Source: Mesorhizobium sp. CA14 (GTDB lineage: Bacteria > Pseudomonadota > Alphaproteobacteria > Rhizobiales > Rhizobiaceae). From it: a stretch of 64,000 bases of DNA. The stretch spans positions 39,377 through 103,376 of the forward strand of contig NZ_JAIUHR010000025.1 of NCBI RefSeq assembly GCF_020165195.1. The letters run 5' to 3'. Below, piece by piece: positions 34,749-43,923 of this stretch; the stretch's first letter is position 1; each line of letters starts with the position of its first letter. The notes under the pieces are model-generated. The model was not told where the DNA came from. It saw nothing but the letters and a program-made list of their open reading frames with translations, and did no database searches. The position numbers and the translations under genes were made by a program.

Positions 34749-35823
34749 CGCGCTCGTTCGTCTCGACAAAGTCTCGAAGGCTTTTCCGGGTGGTGTGGTC
34801 GGTCTCGATACGGTCGATCTCGACATTGTCATGGGCGAGTTCCTGACCCTGCTCGGCCCCTCCGGCTGCGGCAAGACGACGAGCTTGCGCGTCATCGCCG
34901 GCTTCGAAAGCCCGTCGAGCGGCAACGTCCTGCTCGAAGGCCGCGACATCACCGGCCTGCGGCCCTTCGACCGGCCGGTCAACACGGTCTTCCAGGACTA
35001 CGCGCTGTTCCCGCATATGGATGTCGCGGCCAATGTCGGCTTCGGCCTGTCGCTGCGCAAACTCACCGGCGCCGAGCAGGCCAAACGGGTCCGCGAGGCG
35101 CTCGACATGGTAGGCCTCGCCGACAAGCTGCGCGCACGCGTCTCGGAATTGTCCGGCGGTCAGCGCCAGCGCGTCGCCTTAGCCCGCGCCATCGTCTGCG
35201 AGCCGCGCGTGCTTTTGCTCGACGAGCCGCTGTCGGCGCTCGACGCGCATCTGCGCGAGCAGATGCAGGTCGAGCTGAAGCGGCTGCAGTCGCGGCTGGG
35301 CACCACCTTCGTCATGGTCACGCACGATCAGACCGAAGCGCTGTCGATCTCCGACCGCATCGTCGTCATGAACAAGGGCCGCATCGAGCAGATCGCGCCG
35401 CCGGCCATGCTCTACGATCGTCCGGCAACGCGTTTCGTCGCCTCTTTCATCGGCACGATGAACCTGTTGCAGTCGCGCTTCCTCGGCCGCGACGGCGAGC
35501 GCCTGCACTTTGCCGCCGGCGACTTGCCGCTGGAGGCGACTTCCGACAGCGGCGAGACGCCGGCCGCCGGCGACATGCGCACCATCGGCGTGCGTCCGGA
35601 AGATCTCCTGGTTGCTGGTGAAGCCGGCGAAGGCACCGCGCCCGCGCGGGTCAGCGGCGTCGTCTTTCACGGCCGCACGCTGCGCCTGCATGCCGAGCTG
35701 GGGCAGGGCACTCCGATCGTCATCGACGCGCCGCGCCGCGCCGACGGTTCTCAATTCGGCGTCGGCGACGTGGCCTATGTCAGCCTGCGGCGCGGCGCCA
35801 ACTGCCCCATGCTTTCAAGCTGA
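34738..35823 (+). CDS. Spermidine/putrescine-type ABC ATP-binding protein (PotA-like)
   Basis: 361 residues. ATPase domain with Walker A GPSGCGKTT, Q-loop VFQDYALFPHM, signature LSGGQRQRVALARA, Walker B LLLDEPLSALD and switch VTHDQTEAL. The C-terminal TOBE_2 domain (about 280-355: IGVRPEDL) is typical of PotA. Completes the first polyamine-type importer. Its first 11 bp overlap the XRE-cupin gene. Confidence 0.9.
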   Translation: MAPDALVRLDKVSKAFPGGVVGLDTVDLDIVMGEFLTLLGPSGCGKTTSLRVIAGFESPSSGNVLLEGRDITGLRPFDRPVNTVFQDYALFPHMDVAANVGFGLSLRKLTGAEQAKRVREALDMVGLADKLRARVSELSGGQRQRVALARAIVCEPRVLLLDEPLSALDAHLREQMQVELKRLQSRLGTTFVMVTHDQTEALSISDRIVVMNKGRIEQIAPPAMLYDRPATRFVASFIGTMNLLQSRFLGRDGERLHFAAGDLPLEATSDSGETPAAGDMRTIGVRPEDLLVAGEAGEGTAPARVSGVVFHGRTLRLHAELGQGTPIVIDAPRRADGSQFGVGDVAYVSLRRGANCPMLSS

Positions 35824-35839
35824 TGGAACGGGGCTGGGC

Positions 35840-36541
35840 TCAAGACGCCTTGGCAAAGTATCCCTGATAGTCGGACTTAGCCTGCAGCAGGCGCAATATG
35901 TTCTCGCGCGAGCCGCGCACATGCGCGCGGGCGCGCTCGCCGGCCAGCGTGACGTCACCAGCGCAGATCGCGTCGACGATGCCGGCATGTTCCTCGCGGG
36001 TGAGCTTCCATTCGTCCAGCCACAACAGCTCCGTCCAGACATATTGCTGGCATTTGTCGAGGATGCCGCAAAGCATGCCATGCAGCATCTCATTGCCGCT
36101 GATTTCGGCGATCACCCGGTGCAGGTCGATGCCGACCTGGAGCTCCTCGAATTTCTCCCGCGTGCTGCGATCCGGGATCGCCGCCAGTCGCTCGCATTCG
36201 GCGAGCATCTCGCGCAGCCGCGCCTTGTCGGCGGCGGTCGCGTTGGCCGCCGCCAGTTCGGTCGCGCGCCCGTCGAGCAATTCGCGGATATCGAAAGCCT
36301 CGCGGAACATGGTCAGGTTGAACTCGGCCACCAAATAGCCCTGGCGCGGCCGCCCGATCACCAGCCCGTCGCGCTCCAGCCGGTTGAAGGCCTCGCGCAC
36401 CGGCGTGCGGCTCACCTTCAGGCGCTCAGCGATTTCGTTTTCCGTCACCCGGCCGCCTGGAGGAATCTGGCCGGTGATGATCAACGCCTTCAGCGCCTCG
36501 AACACCGAGTCGCGCAGCGTGTTCTTTCTCTCCTTGCTCAA
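35840..36541 (-). CDS. GntR-family regulator, FCD type
   Basis: 233 residues: winged helix-turn-helix (IPPGGRVTENEIAERLKVSRTPVREAFNRLERDGLV) plus an FCD domain with the metal-binding histidines (DLHRVIAEISGN, REEHAGIVDAI, RAHVRGS). TTG start at 36541, preceded by GGAGG at 7-8 bp; no ATG is available. Divergent from the second Pot-like operon, whose promoter carries a classical GntR dyad. Converges on the PotA-like gene with a 16-bp gap. Confidence 0.85.
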   Translation of the reverse strand: MSKERKNTLRDSVFEALKALIITGQIPPGGRVTENEIAERLKVSRTPVREAFNRLERDGLVIGRPRQGYLVAEFNLTMFREAFDIRELLDGRATELAAANATAADKARLREMLAECERLAAIPDRSTREKFEELQVGIDLHRVIAEISGNEMLHGMLCGILDKCQQYVWTELLWLDEWKLTREEHAGIVDAICAGDVTLAGERARAHVRGSRENILRLLQAKSDYQGYFAKAS

Positions 36542-36676
36542 GCGTCCGCCTCCAACGGTCAGTCATGGAATCGCAGTCTAGTGCCTTTTAGCGTCTGCCT
36601 GAACAAGCCGTTTCGGGCGAGCGGCCGCTCCGAACCGTCTTTGCTCCCCCACCACCAAAAAACCCGATGCTCCATG

Positions 36677-36719
36677 TTGACATCGGCCTCCGAAAAATTA
36701 CACTCAAAATTGTATACAA
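36677..36719 (+). promoter_or_regulatory. Promoter and GntR operator of the second Pot-like operon
   Basis: TTGACA (36677-36682), 16-bp spacer, TACACT (36699-36704), then the perfect palindrome TTGTATACAA (36710-36719) just downstream of the -10 box. TNGTATACNA-type dyads are standard sites for FCD-class GntR proteins, and the divergent gene encodes one. Repression by blocking transcription start is the expected mode. Confidence 0.7.
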
Positions 36720-36769
36720 ATTCGCATACCAAATCAACGATAACGGGAACACCGGTTGGAGAAGCGAAA

Positions 36770-37810
36770 ATGACGAAGAGACTCTGTATTTATGGCGTGG
36801 CCGCCGCCGGCCTGCTGGCCACGGTCGCCGTTCCGGCCTCGGCCGCCGACACCATCACGGTCGCCTCATGGGGCGGCACCTATCAGGAAGCGCAGACCAA
36901 GGCCTTCTTCGATCCGACGGCCAAGGAACTCGGCATCACCATCAAGCAGGATACCACCAACGGCCTCGACGACGTGCGCCTGCAGGTCACCGGCAATGCC
37001 GTCAAATGGGACATCACAGAGCTTGGCGCCGACGAATGCGCGCGCGGCTCGAAGGAAGGCCTGTTCGAGAAGCTCGACTACAATGTCATCGACAAGACCG
37101 GCATCAACCCGAAGCTCGTGCATGACGACTGGGTCGGCATCTCCTACACCTCCGTCGTGCTGATCTATCGCACGGACGTGTTTGGCGACAAAGGCCCCAA
37201 GACCTGGGCCGACTTCTGGGACGTCGAGAAATTCCCTGGACGCCGTGCGCTCTCCGGCAGCCAGGCGACGGAAACCCTGAGCGTCGCCGCACTCGCCAAG
37301 GGCATTCCGATCGACAAGGTCTATCCTGTCGACATCGACGGCGCGCTGCAATCCGTCGACAAGGTCAAGGGCCATATCGATGCCTGGTGGACCTCCGGCG
37401 CGCAGGCCATGCAACTCGTCAAGGACGGCGAGGTCGACATGGCGAGCATCTGGAACGGCCGCGCCGGCACGCTGAAGAAGCAAGGCGCGCCGGTCAGCTT
37501 CTCCTTCGATCAAGGCGTGCTCACCGCCGACTGCATGGTCATCCCGAAGGGCTCGAAGAACAGGGACATCGCCATGAAGGCGCTGGCCAAATTCGTCAGC
37601 CCCGACCTCCAGGCCAACCTGCCGCTCTATGTCGACAATGGCCCGGCCAACGAGAAGGCTTTCGAGACCGGCAAGATCCCGCCGGAGCGGATCAAGGACA
37701 TCAATTCCGCGCCCGAGAACGTCAAGAAGCAGGTGCTGCAGGATCCCGCATTCTGGCGCGACACGCTCGTCGAGGCGACCGAGAAGTTCAACAACCTGAT
37801 CCAGCAGTAA
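36770..37810 (+). CDS. ABC transporter substrate-binding protein (PotD/PotF-like)
   Basis: 346 residues with a Sec signal (YGVAAAGLLATVAVPASAA, cleavage about residue 26) and a SBP_bac family-1-related fold: ITVASWGGTYQEAQTKAFFDP, WDITELGADE, KTWADFWDV, MASIWNGRAGTLKKQGAPV. This subgroup accompanies PotA/B/C-type importers of polyamines or opine-like compounds. GGAG lies upstream of the ATG. A palindromic repeat separates it from the ATPase gene. Confidence 0.9.
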   Translation: MTKRLCIYGVAAAGLLATVAVPASAADTITVASWGGTYQEAQTKAFFDPTAKELGITIKQDTTNGLDDVRLQVTGNAVKWDITELGADECARGSKEGLFEKLDYNVIDKTGINPKLVHDDWVGISYTSVVLIYRTDVFGDKGPKTWADFWDVEKFPGRRALSGSQATETLSVAALAKGIPIDKVYPVDIDGALQSVDKVKGHIDAWWTSGAQAMQLVKDGEVDMASIWNGRAGTLKKQGAPVSFSFDQGVLTADCMVIPKGSKNRDIAMKALAKFVSPDLQANLPLYVDNGPANEKAFETGKIPPERIKDINSAPENVKKQVLQDPAFWRDTLVEATEKFNNLIQQ

Positions 37811-37816
37811 CGCTAA

Positions 37817-37860
37817 GCAATTCCAGGAAAAGTGCGCAGCGTTTTTCCGTCCGGAATTGC
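37817..37860. repeat. GCAATTCC palindromic repeat inside the ABC operon
   Basis: GCAATTCC (37817-37824) and GGAATTGC (37853-37860) with an inner GGAAAAG/TTTTTCC pair; near-identical to the tmm leader copy at 4045-4088. It starts 7 bp after the binding-protein stop codon. A hairpin in this position commonly stabilises the upstream part of an ABC message, which would raise the level of the binding protein. Confidence 0.8.
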
Positions 37861-37937
37861 GTAACAAGAAACTGTCGGAGCGGCTTCCGATATGCCGCTC
37901 CGCATCGTTTCGCGAAAAAGATCCGGAGTTGAAGGAG

Positions 37938-39023
37938 ATGCTCTTGTCTCTCGCGCAGTCCGCGCTTCCCATAGGCATCAGCGGTATCGAGAAGCGCTTC
38001 GGTGCTGTCTCCATCCTCAGCGATCTCAGCCTCGATGTGGCGGCGGGCGAATTCCTGACGCTGCTCGGGCCGTCCGGCTCGGGAAAGACGACGCTCTTGA
38101 TGATCCTGGCCGGCTTCGTGCGGGCCAATGCCGGCTCCATCAAGGTCGGCGGCGAGGAGATCATCACCATGCCGCCGCACAAGCGCAACATCGGCATGGT
38201 GTTCCAGAACTATGCGTTGTTTCCGCATATGAATGTCTTCCACAACATCGCCTTTCCGTTGAAGCAGCGCCGCGTGTCGACGGCCGAAACGGCCGAGCGT
38301 GTCGAGAGGGCGCTGGACCTAGTGCAGTTGAAAGGCCTCGGCGAGCGGCGTGTCGACCAGCTCTCCGGCGGTCAGCGCCAGCGTGTGGCCTTGGCCCGCG
38401 CCATCGTCTTCGAGCCGCGCATCGTCTTGATGGATGAGCCACTGTCCGCGCTCGACAAGAGCCTGCGCGAGCATATGCAGATCGAGCTGCGCAACCTGCA
38501 CCGCCGGCTCGGTATGACGACGGTCTACGTCACGCACGACCAGCGTGAGGCGATCACCATGTCGGACCGCGTCGCCGTCATGAATGCCGGGCGCATCGAG
38601 CAGATTGATCAGCCGGAAGTCCTCTACGCCAGGCCGAAAACAAAGTTCGTTGCCGGCTTCATCGGCGAATCCAGCTTCATTCCGGTCGAATGCCGCAATG
38701 GCGGCGTCTGGCATGAAGGCAACAAGCTGCGCATGAAGGATGCAATGCCGTCCTCGGGCCGGCACGTGATGGTGGTGCGGCCGGAAAAGCTGCGCCTGAT
38801 CGCCAGCGAACAGACTGGCGACATCAATGCGCTGCCGGCAACGGTCGGCGACGTCATCTATCAAGGCGACAGCTTCGTCTGCTATGCGACGCTCAAGGAC
38901 GGCCGGCAGGTGATTTTGCGCGACTATTGCCGCTCCGACGTGTTGGCGAGACTGCCGGCGCCGGGCGAGCCGATAACGCTCGGCATCGATGCGCAGGACG
39001 TGGTGCTGGTGGCGGACCAATGA
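37938..39023 (+). CDS. Spermidine/putrescine-type ABC ATP-binding protein (PotA-like)
   Basis: About 361 residues. Walker A GPSGSGKTT, Q-loop VFQNYALFPHM, LSGGQRQRVALARA, LMDEPLSALD, VTHDQREAI, and a C-terminal TOBE domain. Start uncertain: ATG 37938 sits directly against GAAGGAG, so TTG 37944, six bases further on, may be used instead. An ATG at 37857 lies inside the repeat and is unlikely. Overlaps the next permease by 4 bp. Confidence 0.85.
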   Translation: MLLSLAQSALPIGISGIEKRFGAVSILSDLSLDVAAGEFLTLLGPSGSGKTTLLMILAGFVRANAGSIKVGGEEIITMPPHKRNIGMVFQNYALFPHMNVFHNIAFPLKQRRVSTAETAERVERALDLVQLKGLGERRVDQLSGGQRQRVALARAIVFEPRIVLMDEPLSALDKSLREHMQIELRNLHRRLGMTTVYVTHDQREAITMSDRVAVMNAGRIEQIDQPEVLYARPKTKFVAGFIGESSFIPVECRNGGVWHEGNKLRMKDAMPSSGRHVMVVRPEKLRLIASEQTGDINALPATVGDVIYQGDSFVCYATLKDGRQVILRDYCRSDVLARLPAPGEPITLGIDAQDVVLVADQ

Positions 39024-39943
39024 GCATCGGATCCGTCAGTCTCGACCATGTCGGCAGGCCCGACCGCGCGCTCAATGCCGATAAGCTTAGCGCCGACGCG
39101 CGGCGGGAGGCGCGTGGCCTGTTCGCGCTTTTGTCGCCCGGACTGCTTCTGGTCTTCGCCGTCATCATCGTGCCGATCGGCTGGCTGTTCTGGCTTTCGC
39201 TGTTCGACGAGAGTGATCAGCTCAGCGCCGCCAATTATGCGCGCTTTTTCGAGCAGGCCTCCTACATCAAGACCTTCGTCACCACCTTCAAGGTGGCTTT
39301 CGCCGTCACCGGCGCCTGCGTGCTGTTCGGCTATCCGCTGGCCTATATGCTGTCGCAATTGCCGCGCCGCGCCGCCGGGGTCTGCCTGATCTTCGTCATC
39401 CTGCCGTTCTGGACCTCGGTGCTGGTGCGCACTTATGCCTGGCTCGTCATCCTGCAGCGCAAGGGACTGGTCAACACATGGCTGATGGATATCGGCGTCA
39501 TCGGCCAGCCGCTGCCGCTCGCCAACAATTTCGCGGGCGTGGTGATCGGCATGACCCACATCATGTTGCCCTTCCTCGTGCTGCCGCTCTACGCCTCGAT
39601 GAAGACCATCGACGTCGACTGCCTGCGCGCCGGTATGAATCTCGGCGCCAGCCCGGCCGCCACCTTCCGGCAGATCTTCTTCCCGCTGTCGCTGCCCGGC
39701 CTTGCCTCGGGCGTGGTCATCGTCTTCGTGCTGTGCCTCGGCTTCTTCGTCACTCCGGCGCTGATGGGTGGCGGCAAGGTCATCATGTGGGCGATGCGCA
39801 TGGAGCAGACCACCAGCCTCTATTCCAACTGGGGTGCGGGCGCTGCCCTCGGCGTCGTGCTGCTCGCCGTCACGCTGGCGCTGCTCGGCCTCTTCCGCTG
39901 GCTGCTCGGCGCCCGCGCCACCGGTGTATGGAGTCAGCGATGA
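39020..39943 (+). CDS. ABC permease (PotB-like)
   Basis: 307 residues. A long cytoplasmic N-terminus (about 35 residues) precedes six helices; LIFVILPFWTSVLVRTYAWLVILQRKG and the EAA loop CLRAGMNLGASPAATFRQIFFP identify the family. Starts within the ATPase stop (ATGA) and ends overlapping the next permease, so the block is tightly coupled. Confidence 0.9.
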   Translation: MSIGSVSLDHVGRPDRALNADKLSADARREARGLFALLSPGLLLVFAVIIVPIGWLFWLSLFDESDQLSAANYARFFEQASYIKTFVTTFKVAFAVTGACVLFGYPLAYMLSQLPRRAAGVCLIFVILPFWTSVLVRTYAWLVILQRKGLVNTWLMDIGVIGQPLPLANNFAGVVIGMTHIMLPFLVLPLYASMKTIDVDCLRAGMNLGASPAATFRQIFFPLSLPGLASGVVIVFVLCLGFFVTPALMGGGKVIMWAMRMEQTTSLYSNWGAGAALGVVLLAVTLALLGLFRWLLGARATGVWSQR

Positions 39944-40740
39944 GCATGGAAAATGCCCTGCCCATCTCGCATCGGCAACGCCTTTGGCTCTACGCGCTCG
40001 GCGGCCTTGTCATGCTGTTCCTGATCGCCCCGTCGGTGATCATCGTCATCATGTCCTTTTCCGACTCGTCGCTCTTAGAGTTCCCGCCGCAGGAATGGTC
40101 GCTGCGCTGGTATGAAAGTTATTTCGGCTCGGTCGAATGGCGCGACGCCACCGTCGTATCGGTCAAGGTTGCGGTGATGACGGCTGTCGTCGCAACGCTG
40201 CTCGGCACCGCCGCGGCCTACGCCATCAACGCCCGCACACTGCGGCTGACCGGCGCGATCAACGCGCTGCTCACCGCCTCACTGATCATCCCCGTCATCC
40301 TGATCGGCATCGGCACCTTTTTCCTCTATGCCCGCATCGGCCTCAACAACACACTGACCGGCTTGGTCATCGCGCACACAGTGCAGGCGCTGCCGCTGGT
40401 CGTGTTGACAGTCCTTTCGGGCCTGCGCTCCTACGACATGAACCAGGAGATGGTGGCGCGCAGTCTCGGCGCAGGCCGCTTCTCCGCCTTCTTCCAGGTG
40501 ACGATGCCGCAGATACGCTTCTCGATCGTGTCCGGCGCGCTGTTTGCCTTCATCACCTCCTTCGACGAGGTGGTGGTGTCGCTGTTCATCTCCGGCGGCG
40601 AGACCACGACGCTGACGCGGCGCATGTTCAATGCGCTGCGTGATCAGATCGATCCGACGATCGCCGCCATTTCGACTTGCCTGATCGTGCTATCGATCGT
40701 CTTGTTGTCCGCCGCCCAGCTTTTCGGCCGTGGACGTTGA
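39940..40740 (+). CDS. ABC permease (PotC-like)
   Basis: 266 residues, six helices, with the PotC block MSFSDSSLLEFPPQEWSLRWYESYF and EAA loop EMVARSLGAGRFSAFFQVTMPQI. Partner of the PotB-like permease; ATGA overlap. Ends 12-21 bp before the gamma-glutamyltransferase gene, so transport and gamma-glutamyl chemistry are likely co-expressed. Confidence 0.9.
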   Translation: MSMENALPISHRQRLWLYALGGLVMLFLIAPSVIIVIMSFSDSSLLEFPPQEWSLRWYESYFGSVEWRDATVVSVKVAVMTAVVATLLGTAAAYAINARTLRLTGAINALLTASLIIPVILIGIGTFFLYARIGLNNTLTGLVIAHTVQALPLVVLTVLSGLRSYDMNQEMVARSLGAGRFSAFFQVTMPQIRFSIVSGALFAFITSFDEVVVSLFISGGETTTLTRRMFNALRDQIDPTIAAISTCLIVLSIVLLSAAQLFGRGR

Positions 40741-40761
40741 TACAGGGATACCTTGAACCGA

Positions 40762-42348
40762 ATGCGTGACTTCCAGTTCCCCGGCCGCTCGCCGGTCCGC
40801 ACTACCGAGGTGATGGCCGCGACCTCGCATCCACTCGCCACGCTTGCGGCCATCGACATGCTGCGCTCCGGCGGCAACGCCATGGACGCCGCGGTTTGCG
40901 CGGCCGCGGTGCAGGCCGTGGTCGAGCCGCAGTCGACCGGCATCGGCGGCGACTGCTTTGTCCTCTATTGCCCGAAGGGGGACGGGAACGTGCTTGCCTT
41001 CAACGGCTCGGGCCGTGCTCCAAAGGCCGCGACGGTCGACTGGTATCTGGACAAGGGATTTAGCGAGCTTCCGAAGCAGGGTCCGCACGCGGTCACTATC
41101 CCGGGCGCCGTCGACGCCTGGTGCCGGCTGGTGGAAGATCATGGCCGCAAGGGTTTGGCCGACGCGCTCGCTCCGGCCATCCGTTACGCGGAAGAAGGCT
41201 ATGTCGTGCACGACCGCGTCGCCTTCGACTGGCAGGACCCCGAGACCGACCTGTCGGCGGACGAGGTGGCAACGCGCATCTTCCTGCCCGGCGGCAAGCC
41301 GCCGAAAGCTGGCGATGTCCACCGCCAGCCTGAGCTGGCGGAGACCTTGCGCATCATCGCGAAAAAAGGCCGCGCCGGTTTCTACGAAGGCGCGGTCGCG
41401 GAGGACCTCGTCGGTCGGCTTCGCGCGCTCGGCGGGCTGCATACGCTCGACGATTTCGCCGCCACGAAGGGCGATTACCGGACCCCGGTCAGCACCGCCT
41501 ATCGCGGCTACGGCATCCACCAGATGCCGCCCAACAACCAGGGCCTGACCGCGCTTCTGATGCTGAACCTGCTTTCGGGCTTCGACCTCGGTACGCTCGA
41601 TCCCGGGGGTGCCGCGCGCCTGCACCTCGAGATCGAAGCCGGCCGGCTCGCCTATCAGGATCGCGATGCGTTCTTCGCCGACCAGGATCATGTCGACGTG
41701 CCGGTCAAGGCGCTGCTCTCCGCCACCTATGCCGACAGCTTGCGCGCCGCTATCGACCCCGAACGCGCCATGACCCATCTGCCGCGTCTCGATCTTCCGG
41801 GCAGCGACACCGTCTATATCAGCGTCGTCGACCGCGACCGCAACGCGGTGAGCTTCATCAACTCGACCTATTATTCCTTCGGCAGCGGCGTCGTCGGCCC
41901 GAAGACCGGTGTCGTGCTGCAGAACCGTGGCTCGAGCTTCCGCCTCGATCGGAAGCACCCGAACGCGATAGCGCCCGGCAAGCGCCCGATGCACACGATC
42001 ATGCCGGGCATGATGACGAGGAACGGCCGCGCTGTGATGCCCTTCGGCGTAATGGGCGGCGGCTACCAGCCGTTTGGCCATGTGCATCTTTTGACCAACA
42101 TGATCGACTTCGGCATGGACCCGCAGCAGGCGATCGATGCGGCACGGGTGTTCTACAACCACGACGTCGTCGAGGCCGAGCGAAGCGTGCGCGCCGAGAC
42201 GATCGAAGGCCTGCGCCGGCTCGGCCACAAGGTGGTCGAGCCCGACCACCCGCTGGGCGGCGGGCAGGCGGTGCTGATCGACTGGGAAAAGGGCACGCTG
42301 ACCGGCGCATCCGATCCGCGCAAGGACGGGCTGGCGCTCGGATATTGA
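40762..42348 (+). CDS. Gamma-glutamyltransferase family protein (Ntn hydrolase)
   Basis: About 528 residues with the GGT fold: DMLRSGGNAMDAAVCAAAVQAVVEPQSTGIGGDCFVLY at the front, a PNNQGLTALLMLNLL strand, and the expected autocleavage threonine in SDTVYISVVDRDRNAVSFINS (about residue 350). It lacks an obvious signal peptide, so it is probably cytoplasmic, unlike E. coli Ggt. It would hydrolyse or transfer gamma-glutamyl amides. The polyamine-type transporter upstream suggests gamma-glutamyl amines. TTG 40753, with AGGGA 4 bp before it, is an alternative start. Confidence 0.85.
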   Translation: MRDFQFPGRSPVRTTEVMAATSHPLATLAAIDMLRSGGNAMDAAVCAAAVQAVVEPQSTGIGGDCFVLYCPKGDGNVLAFNGSGRAPKAATVDWYLDKGFSELPKQGPHAVTIPGAVDAWCRLVEDHGRKGLADALAPAIRYAEEGYVVHDRVAFDWQDPETDLSADEVATRIFLPGGKPPKAGDVHRQPELAETLRIIAKKGRAGFYEGAVAEDLVGRLRALGGLHTLDDFAATKGDYRTPVSTAYRGYGIHQMPPNNQGLTALLMLNLLSGFDLGTLDPGGAARLHLEIEAGRLAYQDRDAFFADQDHVDVPVKALLSATYADSLRAAIDPERAMTHLPRLDLPGSDTVYISVVDRDRNAVSFINSTYYSFGSGVVGPKTGVVLQNRGSSFRLDRKHPNAIAPGKRPMHTIMPGMMTRNGRAVMPFGVMGGGYQPFGHVHLLTNMIDFGMDPQQAIDAARVFYNHDVVEAERSVRAETIEGLRRLGHKVVEPDHPLGGGQAVLIDWEKGTLTGASDPRKDGLALGY

Positions 42349-42393
42349 GCGGCGCTGGACATAAGCCGATCGTTCGAAACATAGTCTGGAACC

Positions 42394-43923
42394 ATGACAA
42401 ACAGCGAAAACGCCACCGATCTTGCCCATCGTCTTGCGCCCGGCGCCGATGACGCGCCGGCCATCGCCGCACCCGAACGGGCAGCGCTCTCGCATGGCGG
42501 CTTGCGCCGCCTGATCCGCGATACCGTGGCGCGGCTCAACGCGCTCGGCATCGGCCGGGGAGACCGCGTTGCTATCGTGCTGCCGAATGGTCCGGAAATG
42601 GCCACGGCCTTCATCGCCGTGGCGGCGGCCGCGTCCACCGCGCCGCTCAACCCGGCCTACCGGTCCGACGAGCTCGATTTCTACCTGACCGATATCGGCG
42701 TCAAGGCGATCCTTGTCGGCAAGGATGAGGCAGGTCCCTCGGTCGAAGTCGCCGAGCGCCTCGGCATTCCGGTGCTACGGCTCGTGGTGCCGGAAGGCGC
42801 GCCCTCCGGTGTCTTCGCGATCGAGGGCGATCCCGTCGGACCACCAGTCGCATCAGGTCTGGCCGCAGATGGCGATGTCGCGCTTCTCCTCCACACCTCA
42901 GGCACCACGTCGCGCCCAAAACTCGTGCCGCTCAGCCACGCCAATCTCGCCGCTTCGGCCGCGCATATCGGCGCGACGCTCGGCCTGACGCCGGCCGACC
43001 GCTGCCTCAACATCATGCCGCTGTTCCATATCCATGGCCTGATCGCGGCGGTGCTCTCCTCGCTCGCCGCCGGCGGCAGCGTCTTCTGCACGCCCGGCTT
43101 CAACGCGCTGCGTTTCTTCCCGTGGCTCTCCGAGGCCAGGCCCAGCTGGTATACCGCCGTGCCCACAATGCATCAGGCGATCCTGCCGCGGGCCGCCCGC
43201 AATCCCGAGCAGCTCGCCGAGGCGAAGCTGCGCTTCATCCGCTCTTCCTCGGCGTCATTGCCGGCGCAGGTCATGGCCGAGTTGGAGAAGACCTTCGGCT
43301 GTCCGGTGATCGAGGCCTACGGCATGACGGAGGCCGCGCATCAGATGGCGTCCAATCGGCTGCCGCCTGGATTGCGCAAGCCTGGCAGCGTCGGTGCGTC
43401 GGCCGGGCCGGAAGTCGCCGTCATGGCGCCGGACGGGCGGCTGCTCAAAGCCGGCGAGATCGGCGAGATCGTCATTCGCGGCCCGAACGTCACCGCAGGC
43501 TACGAGAAGAACCCGGACGCCAATGCAAGCGCCTTCGCGCATGGCTGGTTCCACACCGGCGACCAGGGCGTGCTCGACGAGGACAATTACCTGCGCGTCA
43601 CGGGCCGGCTGAAAGAGATCATCAATCGCGGCGGCGAAAAGATTTCACCGCTCGAGGTCGACGAGGTGCTGATGGATCATCCGGCGGTGGCGCAGGTCGT
43701 CACCTTCGCTATGCCGCATGACAAGCTGGGCGAAGAGGTGGCGTCCGCTGTCGTGCTGCGCGAAGGCCAGAGCGCCAGCGAGGCCGATATCCGTGGCTTT
43801 GCATCGACCCGGCTCGCCGACTTCAAGGTGCCGCGCAAGGTGGTGATCCTCGACGAGATCCCAAAGGGCGCGACGGGCAAGCTGCAGCGCATCGGGCTGG
43901 CGGCCAAGCTCGGGCTCGGCTGA
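42394..43923 (+). CDS. AMP-dependent acyl-CoA ligase, oxalyl-CoA synthetase (PCS60/AAE3)-like
   Basis: 509 residues of the ANL superfamily: P-loop LLLHTSGTTSRPKLVPLSH (about residues 167-185), AYGMTEAAHQM, the hinge TGDQGVLDEDNYLRVTGRLKEIINRGGEKISP, and catalytic lysine in PKGATGKLQR. The MPLFHIHGLIA...CTPGF...WYTAVPTMHQAIL stretch resembles oxalate-CoA ligases of the PCS60/AAE3 group. Other small carboxylates remain possible. Its stop overlaps the next start (TGATG). Confidence 0.8.
   Translation: MTNSENATDLAHRLAPGADDAPAIAAPERAALSHGGLRRLIRDTVARLNALGIGRGDRVAIVLPNGPEMATAFIAVAAAASTAPLNPAYRSDELDFYLTDIGVKAILVGKDEAGPSVEVAERLGIPVLRLVVPEGAPSGVFAIEGDPVGPPVASGLAADGDVALLLHTSGTTSRPKLVPLSHANLAASAAHIGATLGLTPADRCLNIMPLFHIHGLIAAVLSSLAAGGSVFCTPGFNALRFFPWLSEARPSWYTAVPTMHQAILPRAARNPEQLAEAKLRFIRSSSASLPAQVMAELEKTFGCPVIEAYGMTEAAHQMASNRLPPGLRKPGSVGASAGPEVAVMAPDGRLLKAGEIGEIVIRGPNVTAGYEKNPDANASAFAHGWFHTGDQGVLDEDNYLRVTGRLKEIINRGGEKISPLEVDEVLMDHPAVAQVVTFAMPHDKLGEEVASAVVLREGQSASEADIRGFASTRLADFKVPRKVVILDEIPKGATGKLQRIGLAAKLGLG

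Noticed and set aside
40690..42495. 601-codon minus-strand frame opposite the gamma-glutamyltransferase
   Set aside because: No recognisable domain; antisense to a clear Ntn-hydrolase gene.
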